Shown piece after piece: positions 25,158 through 34,033 of a stretch of 61,682 bases of DNA; position 1 is the stretch's first letter; every line of letters begins with the position of its first letter. The notes under the pieces were generated by a model that saw only the letters and a program-made list of their open reading frames with translations, had not been told where the DNA came from and did no database searches. The translations under genes were made by a program, and so were the position numbers. Source of the stretch: an uncultured Acidimicrobiales bacterium (GTDB lineage Bacteria; Actinomycetota; Acidimicrobiia; Acidimicrobiales; SHLQ01); NCBI GenBank assembly GCA_937934655.1, contig CALGZB010000110.1, positions 1 through 61,682 on the forward strand, written 5' to 3'.

Positions 25158-25188
25158 TGTGCAGATCTTGTGCATGAATGTGCAGATC
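25158..25188. promoter_or_regulatory. Direct repeats in the LacI-regulator promoter
   Basis: TGTGCAGATC occurs at 25158-25167 and 25179-25188, 21 bp apart (two helix turns), with a third TGTGCA between. A possible -10, TACCGT (25192-25197), follows, 8 nt before ATG 25206. A candidate autoregulatory site. Confidence 0.5.
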
Positions 25189-25205
25189 GGCTACCGTCTG
25201 ATGGC

Positions 25206-26243
25206 ATGCCATCGTCACGGGTCACCATGGTCGAAGTCGCTGAACGGGCGGGGGTTTCGCACTCCACGGTGTCTCGGGTGCTCAGCGGCGCAGTAGGTGT
25301 TCATCCAGAGACCCGCGACGTGGTGCTCCGAGCCGTGCAGGAAATGGGCTACACCGTCAACAGCGGCGCTCGGTCGTTAGCTGGCGGCCGCAGCAGCGTC
25401 GTTGGTGTGGTGGTCTATGACTTTGAAAGTGTGTACGTGGCCCGATTCGTGACGGCCATGGAGCGTGTTCTGTCGGCGGCGGGTTACTCGATGTTGCTTG
25501 GAAGTGCGCAGGGACGAGATGTCGATCCGCACCCTCACATCGCCCAGTTGGCGCAACATAACATCTGCGATGGACTCATCTTGTTGTTCCCGGGCTACCA
25601 CCGGTCTTTCCTCGATGAGCGAAACCGGCAAACGCTTCCCTTTGTCCTCATCGACCAACCCGGCTCACCAATTGCCGACTCGGTGTATGTCGACAATTAC
25701 GGGGGCGTGCGGCAAGCGGTCGAATACCTCGCCGAGCTCGGTCACCGCCGAATCGGCTACATCGGTGGTCACATGATGACCGCGGCAGGCCGGCACCGCC
25801 TCGATGGTTTCCGCCAAGCCTTGCACGAACTTCAGCTTGATACCGATGAGAGGCTCCTCGCCGAGGGCGATTTTCGCCAGCCGGCGGCCTACGAGGGGAC
25901 TCGACAATTTTTGGCACTCGATGACCCGCCCACCGCAATCTTCGCCGGCTCTGACGACGCCGCTGTCGCCGTTATTGCGGCCTGTCAGGAACAAGGGTTT
26001 GAGGTTCCCAACGACATGTCGGTCGTCGGGTTCGACGATCTTCCGCTGGCTGAGCTCGCCCGGCCACCCCTCACGACGATTCGTCAGCCGCTCGACCAAG
26101 TGGCCGAGCGGGCGCTCGAGCAACTCATCCGTCGGATCGAGGAACCAAAGCGCGGCTTTGAAGAGCTTCGGTTGGCGACAACGCTTGTCGAGCGCGAGTC
26201 GACCGGGCCGCCGCCGGCCCGGCCAAAGAGCGTTCGCAGCTAA
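25206..26243 (+). CDS. LacI-family transcriptional regulator
   Basis: About 345 aa. The N-terminal HTH is textbook LacI ('TMVEVAERAGVSHSTVSRVL'), followed by the hinge 'MGYTVNSGARSLAGGRSSVV' and a periplasmic-binding-protein-like effector domain ending 'DMSVVGFDDLPLAELARPPL'. Such repressors respond to sugars or nucleosides. No sugar-utilisation genes are adjacent, so its regulon is elsewhere or unknown. The start at ATG 25206 gives the standard few residues before the HTH; the GTG-repeat promoter lies immediately upstream. The stop overlaps the convergent ileS stop by 4 nt. Confidence 0.92.
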   Translation: MPSSRVTMVEVAERAGVSHSTVSRVLSGAVGVHPETRDVVLRAVQEMGYTVNSGARSLAGGRSSVVGVVVYDFESVYVARFVTAMERVLSAAGYSMLLGSAQGRDVDPHPHIAQLAQHNICDGLILLFPGYHRSFLDERNRQTLPFVLIDQPGSPIADSVYVDNYGGVRQAVEYLAELGHRRIGYIGGHMMTAAGRHRLDGFRQALHELQLDTDERLLAEGDFRQPAAYEGTRQFLALDDPPTAIFAGSDDAAVAVIAACQEQGFEVPNDMSVVGFDDLPLAELARPPLTTIRQPLDQVAERALEQLIRRIEEPKRGFEELRLATTLVERESTGPPPARPKSVRS

Positions 26244-29200
26244 GAAGAAACCCGAAAGCTTACGGTTACGTCGCCACCGGCAACCGGTCCGGTTGACGTC
26301 GTAGCGTCGGAAGGAGCGGCGGCAAAGGTGATGTCGGTGCCGAGCACCTGGTCGGCCACGTATCCGTCGTGCGCCTGAATTGCCGACACGATGCTTTCTG
26401 GGCCTTCGATCCAAAGTTCGATTCGATCCGTAACCACGAGATCGGCTTCTTTGCGGGCGTTCTGGATAAACCGCACAACGTCGCGAGCCACGCCTTCGGC
26501 TTCGAGCTCCGGGGTGAGGTCGGTATCGAGCACAACGACTGCGCTACCTGCGAACGACTTGTTCTCCGGCAACGCCCCAACCGAGACATCGTCGGCCGAT
26601 TCAATAGCCATCGTGAAGTCGCCCTCGTCGAGGGTGTACTCGCCAACGGTGACGCTGCCGTCATCGTTCGCGGTCCAGTCGCCGGACTTCGCTGCCTTGA
26701 ATACCTCTTGGACCGCGCCGCCCAGTTTGGGGCCGAGCGCCTTGCCATCGGGTCGAAGCGAGAAGGTGGCGTGGGCGCTGAGGTCGTCGCTAAACACGAT
26801 GTTCTTCACGTTTACCTCATCGGCGATGATCGCGATGAACGGTTCGAGCGCTGAGGTGTCGGCGCCGGCAACGGTAAGTGTGTTGAGCGGAAGTCGAACC
26901 CGAAGGCCAGCATCTTCTCGGAGGCGCAGCGCGGTGGAGACAACGTCTCGCACTCGGTCCATCGAAGCGACGAGCTCCGGATCGTTTGGAAGCGATTCGG
27001 CATCGGGCCAATCGGCGAGATGAACACTTTCGCCGCCAACCAGGCCACCGTAGATCTCCTCGGTGATCAGCGGAAGGAACGGCGCTGCCGCCCGAAGGAA
27101 GGTCGTGAGCACGGTATAGAGAGTGTCGTAGGCGGCCTGCTTGTCGGCGTCGCTTGCGTCGCTTGCGGGAGCCCAGAAACGGTCGCGCGAACGACGGATG
27201 TACCAGTTGTTCAACGCATCGATAAACCCGAACAATTCGTTCGTTGCGCCGGGTAGGTCATAGGCGTCCATGGCTGCGGTGGCGCCTTCGACCATCGTGC
27301 GGGTCTTCGCCAGGATGTAGCGATCGAGGACCTGCGTGGAGTCGGCGCTGAGTTTCGCCTGATAGCCGTCGATGTTCGCATACAACGTGAAGAACGAATA
27401 CGCGTTCCAGATTGGCAACATCACTTGGCGGGTGACGTCGTCGATTCCCTGGTCAGAAATCCGGGCATCGCCGCCGCGCACGATGGGACTGCTCATGAAG
27501 TACCAGCGGAGCGCATCGGCGCCCTGTTTGGTGAAGATCTCGTTGGGCTCGGTGTAGTTGCGAAGCTTCTTCGACAACTTTGCGCCGTCGTCAGCTAGCA
27601 AGATGCCGTGGCAGATCACGTTCTGAAACGATGGTTTGTCGAACAGCGCGCCGGCCAGAACATGAAGCGTGTAGAACCAGCCGCGGGTTTGGTTGATGTA
27701 CTCGACGATGAAGTCTGCGGGATAGTGCTCGTCGAACCACTCTTTGTTCTCGAAGGGATAGTGCGCCTGAGCGAACGGCATGGAGCCCGATTCGAACCAG
27801 CAGTCCAAGACCTCGGGCACCCGGCGCATCATCGACTCGCCCGTTGGGTCGTCGGGGTTCGGGCGAACCAACTCGTCGATGTAGGGGCGGTGCAGATTGG
27901 TCGGTCGCACGCCGAAGTCGGCCTCAAGCTCGTCGAGGCTCCCGTACACATCGATGCGCGGGTAGTCGGGGTTGTCGCTGCGCCATACCGGGATTGGTGA
28001 GCCCCAGAATCGGTTGCGGCTGATCGACCAATCGCGTGCGCCCTCGAGCCACTTACCGAATCGGCCGTCTTTCACGTTGTCGGGAACCCAGTTGATCTCC
28101 TGGTTGAGTTCGACGAGTCGGTCGCGAATGTCGCTGACCTTTACGTACCAACTCGGCAGGGCGCGGTAGATGATTGGCTCGTCGGTGCGCCAGCAATGCG
28201 GGTAGTTGTGGACGTACGAATCGTCGCTGAAGATCCGATTGACGCCGTTGAGGTCCTTGAGAAGTTTGATGATCTCGGGGTTTGCCTCGAACACGTTCAT
28301 GCCGTCGAACTCGGTGATCTCGGCGGTGAAGCGGCCTTGGTCATCGACCGGCACGACCATGCCCATGCCGTTCTCGGTGGCGATGCGCTGATCGTCCTCT
28401 CCGAAACCGGGTGCGGTATGCACGATGCCGCTGCCTTCGGCGGTGTCGACAAAGTCACCAGCCATGACGCGGAACGCGTTGAGGTCGTCGCGATCTGCGA
28501 AGTAGGGCAGAAGCGGCGCATAGGTGCGTCCGACCAGGTCGGCGCCTTTGATGGTGCCGTGTTGCGTGGCGCTCTCGAGCTGTTTTTCGTAGGTGCCGAG
28601 TGTGGCTTCGCCCAGTACGTAGTACACGCCGTCAAGTTCCATGATGGCGTAGTCGATGTCGGGCCCGACGATGAGACCCAGGTTCGACGGAAGCGTCCAC
28701 GGCGTCGTGGTCCAGGCGAGCATGCGCATCGGACCTGGGTCGCCAGGAGATTCGGTGAGATCGAAGGCGACGGTGACCGCCCGGTCCTGACGGGGGCGCG
28801 TAGCGTCGTCGAGCCGAATCTCGAAGTTGCTCAGTGGGGTCTCTGCCGCCCAGGAATAGGGCATGACCTTGTTGGCCTCATAGATGAGGCCTTTGTCCCA
28901 GAGCTGTTTAAATGCCCAGATCACCGACTCCATGTAGTTGAGATCCATGGTCTTGTAGTCGTTGTCGAAGTCGACCCAGCGCGCTTGGCGCGTGACGGTC
29001 TCTTCCCACTCTTCGGTGTATTGCTGCACCGAGGTGCGGCATGCTTCGTTGAACTCTTCGATGCCGTACTCGGTGATTGCTACTCGGCCCGAAACGCCTA
29101 GTTGTTTCTCGGTTTCCATCTCGGCGGGTAGGCCGTGGCAATCCCAGCCGAACCGGCGATCGACTCGGTTGCCGCGCATGGTTTGGTAGCGAGGAACGAC

Positions 29201-29416
29201 ATCTTTGACGAACCCGGTGAGGAGGTGGCCGTGGTGGGGGAGGCCATTAGCAAACGGAGGACCGTCATAGAACACGAATTCCTGGTCGGGTGACCGATCG
29301 GAAATCGATTGGGCAAACGTCCCCTCGTCCTTCCAGCGCTCGAGAATTCGGTTCTCGATGCCAGGAAAGTCGGGTTTTTCAACGTGAGGGTAGGGCGAGT
29401 CTGCCGGCGAGGTCAT
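26240..29416 (-). CDS. ileS: Isoleucyl-tRNA synthetase
   Basis: Class Ia aminoacyl-tRNA synthetase charging tRNA-Ile. The HIGH motif is HHGH (residues 61-64, in 'PPFANGLPHHGHLLTG') and the KMSKS loop is 'GAKLSKKLRNY'. 'RRFGWDCHGLPAE', the CP1 editing-domain segments and an anticodon-binding C-terminal region are all present. At 1058 aa it is the longer eukaryote-like (type 2) form seen in many actinobacteria rather than the roughly 930-residue E. coli type; that subtype call is inference from length and motif. A small ORF ends 20 bp upstream and may be co-transcribed. Confidence 0.96.
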   Translation of the reverse strand: MTSPADSPYPHVEKPDFPGIENRILERWKDEGTFAQSISDRSPDQEFVFYDGPPFANGLPHHGHLLTGFVKDVVPRYQTMRGNRVDRRFGWDCHGLPAEMETEKQLGVSGRVAITEYGIEEFNEACRTSVQQYTEEWEETVTRQARWVDFDNDYKTMDLNYMESVIWAFKQLWDKGLIYEANKVMPYSWAAETPLSNFEIRLDDATRPRQDRAVTVAFDLTESPGDPGPMRMLAWTTTPWTLPSNLGLIVGPDIDYAIMELDGVYYVLGEATLGTYEKQLESATQHGTIKGADLVGRTYAPLLPYFADRDDLNAFRVMAGDFVDTAEGSGIVHTAPGFGEDDQRIATENGMGMVVPVDDQGRFTAEITEFDGMNVFEANPEIIKLLKDLNGVNRIFSDDSYVHNYPHCWRTDEPIIYRALPSWYVKVSDIRDRLVELNQEINWVPDNVKDGRFGKWLEGARDWSISRNRFWGSPIPVWRSDNPDYPRIDVYGSLDELEADFGVRPTNLHRPYIDELVRPNPDDPTGESMMRRVPEVLDCWFESGSMPFAQAHYPFENKEWFDEHYPADFIVEYINQTRGWFYTLHVLAGALFDKPSFQNVICHGILLADDGAKLSKKLRNYTEPNEIFTKQGADALRWYFMSSPIVRGGDARISDQGIDDVTRQVMLPIWNAYSFFTLYANIDGYQAKLSADSTQVLDRYILAKTRTMVEGATAAMDAYDLPGATNELFGFIDALNNWYIRRSRDRFWAPASDASDADKQAAYDTLYTVLTTFLRAAAPFLPLITEEIYGGLVGGESVHLADWPDAESLPNDPELVASMDRVRDVVSTALRLREDAGLRVRLPLNTLTVAGADTSALEPFIAIIADEVNVKNIVFSDDLSAHATFSLRPDGKALGPKLGGAVQEVFKAAKSGDWTANDDGSVTVGEYTLDEGDFTMAIESADDVSVGALPENKSFAGSAVVVLDTDLTPELEAEGVARDVVRFIQNARKEADLVVTDRIELWIEGPESIVSAIQAHDGYVADQVLGTDITFAAAPSDATTSTGPVAGGDVTVSFRVSS

Positions 29417-29436
29417 AGCCCGTCAGGCTATCGCCC

Positions 29437-29769
29437 CTACGAAGGGTTGGATTCGTTGGGCCAAACCGTTGTGTCGAGAAGTTCAATATCGGCCGCGTCA
29501 TGTTCGGCGTCGGCGGAATGGTCACGAAGATCCCAAGGACTCTCGCGATCGAGGACCGTGTCGAGGAACTCAAGCGCAGCTAAGCCGGCTTTGACCTCGT
29601 CGCCGAGGCACGGATCGAGTTGTGCCTCTCTCCACCGATTGAGGATCGCCTCAGTGAGTGCTGAGACCGCGTCCATCCGTTGAACTTTCGAAAAATCTTC
29701 CACTACTGGTCCGCCAGTCTCCCGCCCGGGAATCATGCTGTTTGTTTGGGGTTTAGTGTCCGTCGCCAC
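29437..29769 (-). CDS. Small hypothetical protein upstream of ileS
   Basis: An open frame of 110 codons from a GTG, ending 20 bp before ileS on the same strand. The sequence is acidic and largely helical ('DAVSALTEAILNRWREAQLD', 'VKAGLAALEFLDTVLD'), with disordered ends. I recognise no family. Its position and amino-acid composition make it a plausible real gene; an internal ATG at 29736 is an alternative start. The perfect 12-bp inverted repeat begins 18 bp upstream. Confidence 0.5.
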   Translation of the reverse strand: MATDTKPQTNSMIPGRETGGPVVEDFSKVQRMDAVSALTEAILNRWREAQLDPCLGDEVKAGLAALEFLDTVLDRESPWDLRDHSADAEHDAADIELLDTTVWPNESNPS

Positions 29770-29786
29770 ATCACAACCGTCGGCAC

Positions 29787-29846
29787 AAACAATCGCGATG
29801 TGAACAGAGTAGCCAGGGTTTTCGCGTTCCGTCGTCGCGATTGTTT
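29787..29846. promoter_or_regulatory. Long-spaced perfect inverted repeat in a divergent promoter
   Basis: AAACAATCGCGA (29787-29798) and TCGCGATTGTTT (29835-29846) are perfect 12-bp inverses, separated by 36 bp. They sit between the divergent small ORF and the Nudix gene; the right arm overlaps a possible -35 (TTGTTT) 18 bp before TTATGG. Confidence 0.6.
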
Positions 29847-29898
29847 CGGGTCCGTTTCGAAATGTTATGGGTCAACCTTCTCTGGCAACACGGGTGCC

Positions 29899-30702
29899 AT
29901 GATGCAGAAAGTGGATAACCGGGACGAAAGTAACATCGAGGCGCGCCGCGAAGGCGAGGCGGGTCTGGACGGCAAAATCGAGGCGGGCCTCGAAATGCCG
30001 GCAGACGATCGCCCGGGGTATGACCCGAGGGCGATTGCGGTTCGACCAGCGGCAACCGTGATTGTCGTTCGCGACTTTGACAACACCTCGCTGGGCGGCT
30101 TGGAAGTGTTGCTTTGTCGTCGACGCAGCAGTTCGCCATTTGTCGCGAACATGCAGGTGTTCCCCGGCGGCGGAATCGACCCCGACGACAAGGCGCCGCA
30201 TTCGACGCCCACCTTTCCTTACCCGGGCGGTCCTTCGCTCGAAGCCGCCCAAGTCGCTGCCGTACGCGAAGCCAAAGAAGAGACCTCGCTGGACCTCGGA
30301 ACCCCCGGAGCGCTCCCGCTGATTGGCCGTTGGATTACACCAGCGGTGGCTTCTCGTCGCTACGACACGCTGTTCTTTCTGGCGGTGCTTCCGGCGGGGC
30401 AACAACCAGTGCCCGACCAAACCGAAGTTGTCGAGTGCTCGTGGTGGTCACCGTGGGATGCCGTTGATGCCTGGGAGAACGACGAGCTCGAGTTTGTCAC
30501 CCCGACGCTCCGGTTCTTGATGTCGTTGCAGAACTACCGGTCATCCGAAGAAGCTCTTCGTGCCGCTCGGCAAGCAAGTAATCCAGGTACTCGGGTTCGG
30601 GTCGATGACGACTCGGGGTGGCCGTGGTTGCCGTCCGACGAAGAGTTCTGGGCCGATGCCGGACTGCGTCGAACCTTCGGCTGGGTTGGGCTCGGCACCT
30701 AG
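29899..30702 (+). CDS. Nudix hydrolase (NUDT19-like)
   Basis: About 267 aa, a Mg-dependent pyrophosphohydrolase. 'MQVFPGGGIDPDD' precedes the Nudix box helix 'AAQVAAVREAKEETSLDL' (REAxEE), with the box Gly replaced. The split spacing between the PGG motif and the box, and the C-terminal extension ('LEFVTPTLRFLMSLQNYRS'), resemble the NUDT19 type that hydrolyses CoA derivatives; the substrate remains a guess. The start at ATG 29899 is chosen because residues upstream in the open frame look non-coding and contain the inverted repeat. Next gene: yidB-like, 87 bp downstream. Confidence 0.85.
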   Translation: MMQKVDNRDESNIEARREGEAGLDGKIEAGLEMPADDRPGYDPRAIAVRPAATVIVVRDFDNTSLGGLEVLLCRRRSSSPFVANMQVFPGGGIDPDDKAPHSTPTFPYPGGPSLEAAQVAAVREAKEETSLDLGTPGALPLIGRWITPAVASRRYDTLFFLAVLPAGQQPVPDQTEVVECSWWSPWDAVDAWENDELEFVTPTLRFLMSLQNYRSSEEALRAARQASNPGTRVRVDDDSGWPWLPSDEEFWADAGLRRTFGWVGLGT

Positions 30703-30789
30703 AGCATTTGAAGCGCGCGTCTTTTTGGATGGCGCCGATAGGGTTTGCAGTTCTGGGTCAGCCGGGCGGCCAACCTTTTGGAGAACAGC

Positions 30790-31179
30790 ATGGGTCAACT
30801 CCATCGACTGTTTGGTAAATCCAACCCCGAACACCAGTCTGAGCTCATCGAGGCCGTCGCGACGCTTATTGGCGTTGAAGGTCTGGGTGGCATCATTTTG
30901 CGATTCGCTGCGACCGGCCTTGGCCCGCAGGTGGAATCATGGATTCAGCCTGGTCCGAATCAACGGGTCGCTCCTCGTCAGGTTCGCGCCGCCGTCGGCG
31001 ATGACGTGATCGAGCAGATCGCCGCCGATGCCAATCTGTCGACTCGTCACGTCGAACAGGGTCTTGCCATCATCCTTCCCCGGGCCATCGATCGCCTTAC
31101 GCCCGATGGCACTGTTCCGTCATCGGCCAACATTCGCCGATCGCTTGGTCGCCTCGATGGGCTCCTCCAGGCGAGCTAG
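30790..31179 (+). CDS. YidB/DUF937-family protein
   Basis: A 129-aa helical protein of the DUF937/YidB family: 'LIEAVATLIGVEGLGGIILR', 'SWIQPGPNQRVAPRQVRAAV' (the GPN-x-PI segment of the family) and 'AADANLSTRHVEQGLAIILP'. Function is unknown; it is widespread in bacteria. ATG 30790 is well supported by GGAG placed 6 nt upstream. The stop codon lies inside a 15-bp tandem duplication that also creates further in-frame TAG sequences. Confidence 0.85.
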   Translation: MGQLHRLFGKSNPEHQSELIEAVATLIGVEGLGGIILRFAATGLGPQVESWIQPGPNQRVAPRQVRAAVGDDVIEQIAADANLSTRHVEQGLAIILPRAIDRLTPDGTVPSSANIRRSLGRLDGLLQAS

Positions 31180-31204
31180 CAGGGGGTTAGCTAGCAGGGG
31201 GTTA
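31175..31204. repeat. 15-bp tandem duplication at the yidB stop
   Basis: GCTAGCAGGGGGTTA is repeated twice in direct succession (31175-31189, 31190-31204), followed by a third partial GCTAGG. It fills the gap between two convergent genes. Confidence 0.8.
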
Positions 31205-31205
31205 G

Positions 31206-32492
31206 CTAGGACGCGCGGTCGGTTTTGCGGCCGAGTCGTACGCCACCGACGAGAAGCGCAAGAAATACCAGCTCGCTGATGTAGGTGGCGGCCACCGCAC
31301 CCTTCCAGCTGTACACCGGAATCAATGCGATATTGAGCACGACGTTGAGTATGGCCGTCGCAAGCTGGGCCTTGCTGCGGTATGCCTGTCGGCCAGATCC
31401 GCTCAATACATCGGCGGTGTTGATCTCGAGTCCGCGGATCAGCGGATACAACGCCATGGCGAGTACGACCGGAACAACACCATCGAATTCGTCGCCCAAG
31501 ATGAACCCGGCGATCGGACTAAACAAAACCGCCACGATGGCGCCGCCGATGGTTGCGGTGACCACCCGCTTTCGAAGCTCACGCGAGTACGTATGTGCCG
31601 ATTCGATCCCATCGGCACCGCGACGAAAGAACTCCGGGTACGCGGCCGCAAAGATCGAGTTTGCGGGCATCATCGAATACTGGATGAGGCGAACCCCGGC
31701 TCCGTAGAGCCCGGCATCGGTATCGAACCCGGCCGACAGCAGCATGGTCTTGTCGACGTTGGTTTGGACCGTTTGTGCGGCATCGCCGAGCGCAAACTTC
31801 GATCCTTCTCGTCCCGCCGGTACGAGTTCGTTTCGACGGAGCTTTGGCGCGCCATCGACCCGGGCGAGAACCACGCAGTTCGCCGCGGCAGTGATGCCCA
31901 TCGATATCACCATGACCAGAGCCAGGACTCGAAGGTCTGTGCCTCCGAGGAGCCAGAAACCGAGCGCTACAAAAGCGCGAGCTCCCGAATCGGCGACGTG
32001 GGTGAGTGCCATCGCCGGATAGCGGTCGAGGGCTGCATACGCCCGAGCGTTGTTGTGCATGACCCCGGTCGACAAGAACTCAACCCCGCCGAACAGGGCG
32101 ATAATGGTGAGATCTCGGCCAGGAAGCACGAACGATCCTAAGGCGATCGTGGCCAGGTACAGCGCGAGTCCAAAGGTGAACGTGACACCGAGCGTTGCTC
32201 CCCAAGCATTGCGGAGTTCACCGGTATCGCGAGACACCCGTTTCACCATCACTTCGCCAACACCTAGCGACGCAAGCGGGGCGAGGAGGCCGACGTAGGC
32301 CACAATGCCGATGAAGACGCCGTACCCGGCGGTGCCGAGCGATCGGGCGATGGCGAGGATGGTGATGGCCGCTAAAAGGGCACGGCCAGCGAAACCAACC
32401 AAGCTCCACGCCGAGCGCCACCGTTCGGGTGAACCGCCGTGAAGGAGGACGTCGAGCTTGTCTCGAATCGTTGCGCTAATGGACGTACCCAT
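31206..32492 (-). CDS. Oligosaccharide flippase-type membrane protein (Wzx/MATE-like)
   Basis: A 428-aa protein with about 12 hydrophobic helices and the polysaccharide-export (MurJ/Wzx/RfbX) pattern: an N-terminal 'ILAIARSLGTAGYGVFIGIV', a central 'QTNVDKTMLLSAGFDTDAGL' and 'ADVLSGSGRQAYRSKAQLA'. These flip lipid-linked saccharides across the membrane. No glycosyltransferase genes are adjacent, so the substrate is open. It is transcribed from 32492, upstream of which there is only a 72-bp gap after the HupE gene; the two may form one transcript. Confidence 0.83.
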   Translation of the reverse strand: MGTSISATIRDKLDVLLHGGSPERWRSAWSLVGFAGRALLAAITILAIARSLGTAGYGVFIGIVAYVGLLAPLASLGVGEVMVKRVSRDTGELRNAWGATLGVTFTFGLALYLATIALGSFVLPGRDLTIIALFGGVEFLSTGVMHNNARAYAALDRYPAMALTHVADSGARAFVALGFWLLGGTDLRVLALVMVISMGITAAANCVVLARVDGAPKLRRNELVPAGREGSKFALGDAAQTVQTNVDKTMLLSAGFDTDAGLYGAGVRLIQYSMMPANSIFAAAYPEFFRRGADGIESAHTYSRELRKRVVTATIGGAIVAVLFSPIAGFILGDEFDGVVPVVLAMALYPLIRGLEINTADVLSGSGRQAYRSKAQLATAILNVVLNIALIPVYSWKGAVAATYISELVFLALLVGGVRLGRKTDRAS

Positions 32493-32564
32493 GTGTGTTT
32501 GCAGCCTAAGTCAGCTCGCCCTGGACGGTGTGTTGGGCTTGTGGGGAAGCCGTGCAGGTGAGGC

Positions 32565-33983
32565 CTAAGCCAATGCTGGTTCTGCGTCTTCGCTTTGGTT
32601 CGATCCGCCGTGGTCGTCTCGCTGGTCGTTTGGCAGGGGGAGCAGCGCATTTCGGCTGGCTTCTCGGCGTTGCCAGAGGAATGCGAAGACGGCAGCAGCG
32701 GCGATTGGTGCGAGGACCCGAGGGAACTTGAGCACCTTGTCGACGAGGTCGCCGAGGCCGGTTTCGACATCGAATGCTCGTTCGATGAACCAGTTGGTGG
32801 CGATAAGGCCCATCACGATTGATCCAAGGCGAAGCACGTGGGCATACAGCGCGGTCCGGCGAAGCAGGAAAAGGATCGGAAAGATCACCAAGATGATGAA
32901 CGCTTGTCCGATTTCAACACCGATATTGAAGCCAAGAAGCGACCAGACGCGGTTGGTGCGGTCGAGCCCGAGGTCGGTGAGCAGGCCGGCAAATCCGAGC
33001 CCATGAAACAGGCCGAACCCGAAGGCGATGAGCCATTCTTTGTCGTTAAAGATCGGTCGCAGGTTGTGGGCGGCAGTGGCGATGATCGACAGAGCGATCA
33101 GCGCTTCGACCGGCCGCGAGGGCAGCTCGAACAACCCCAGACCGGCCAGCGTGAGCGTGATCGAGTGGGCGATGGTGAACATCGTCGCGATCTTGAGAAC
33201 CTTCCAGAGGCTCGACGTGAAGTCCTGGGCGGGCATCCACTGGTCGGCGGTGCCGCTTGCTCCGTCGTTTTCACGACGTCCGAAGACGAGCACCGCGGGA
33301 AGCAGAAGAACCAGCACGAACAAGATGTGGTCAGTGCCGATCTCGATATGTTCGATGCCCAAGTCGATGGTGCCCCACAGGCCGGCAAAGAACGAAGGTT
33401 CATCGATGGTTACGGTCTGGATGGTGTCGCCGACCTTGAAGTCGTGGAGTGCATTGGCTTCGTTATTGAAGATGCCGCCGTCCCAGTAACTTTCGATCAG
33501 TACGAACGCTCGGTTGTCGGGAAGTTCGTCGAAGAACACGTCGAGCTCAACGTCCCAGGCCCGCGGAATCTCGTCGAACTCCTCGTTTACGTCGAGTGAA
33601 AGCAGCGCAAAGATGCCGGTTTCTGTGTCGAGCGCTTCGATATCGGTAAAGGTGTAATCCCACGTGGGTCCACCTTCGCTCATTTGCAGATGCGGACGAG
33701 AGAAATCCTCGAGGAGTGTCTTGTTGGCGATGATGGCCGCCTCGGCCCCCTCAGGGTCATCGGGGATTCCGAGGTCGAGGACCTTGTTGATGTCCTCGAT
33801 GCGAAGTTCGAGGCGCGCCTCGATGCTGTCCTCGAGCACGTTGAAGTAGAGATAGCTCTCGTTGATGCGGTGAGCCGACGCTGGCGCGGCAAAACCGATG
33901 AGCGTGATGGCGGCGAGGGCGATCGCGAGGAGGATTGCCACGCTTCGGTGGATCGGGGTTGGGCTGTTACGTGTTGGAGTCAT
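32565..33983 (-). CDS. HupE/UreJ-2-type membrane protein
   Basis: A 472-aa protein: a signal peptide (cleavage after 'PASA'), a roughly 170-residue extracytoplasmic beta domain, then seven or so membrane helices with the HupE/UreJ signature 'GIEHIEIGTDHILFVLVLLL', 'FTIAHSITL', 'AFGFGLFHGLGFAG' and 'GFNIGVEIGQ'. Canonical HupE proteins are nickel or cobalt permeases; the family version with a long extracytoplasmic domain is common outside hydrogenase loci and not well characterised. No urease or hydrogenase genes are seen nearby. The conserved His residues suggest metal handling. Confidence 0.85.
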   Translation of the reverse strand: MTPTRNSPTPIHRSVAILLAIALAAITLIGFAAPASAHRINESYLYFNVLEDSIEARLELRIEDINKVLDLGIPDDPEGAEAAIIANKTLLEDFSRPHLQMSEGGPTWDYTFTDIEALDTETGIFALLSLDVNEEFDEIPRAWDVELDVFFDELPDNRAFVLIESYWDGGIFNNEANALHDFKVGDTIQTVTIDEPSFFAGLWGTIDLGIEHIEIGTDHILFVLVLLLPAVLVFGRRENDGASGTADQWMPAQDFTSSLWKVLKIATMFTIAHSITLTLAGLGLFELPSRPVEALIALSIIATAAHNLRPIFNDKEWLIAFGFGLFHGLGFAGLLTDLGLDRTNRVWSLLGFNIGVEIGQAFIILVIFPILFLLRRTALYAHVLRLGSIVMGLIATNWFIERAFDVETGLGDLVDKVLKFPRVLAPIAAAAVFAFLWQRREASRNALLPLPNDQRDDHGGSNQSEDAEPALA

Positions 33984-34033
33984 GTTGGTGAGATTGCTGT
34001 CGTTGAGGGTGCTGTTCGCATGGGTTTGATGAG

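Noticed and set aside
31206..33983. Flippase and HupE genes as part of the NRPS locus
   Set aside because: No domain or operon link to the synthetase; HupE is separated from the dehydrogenase gene by only 50 bp on the same strand, but co-transcription alone is not evidence of a shared pathway.
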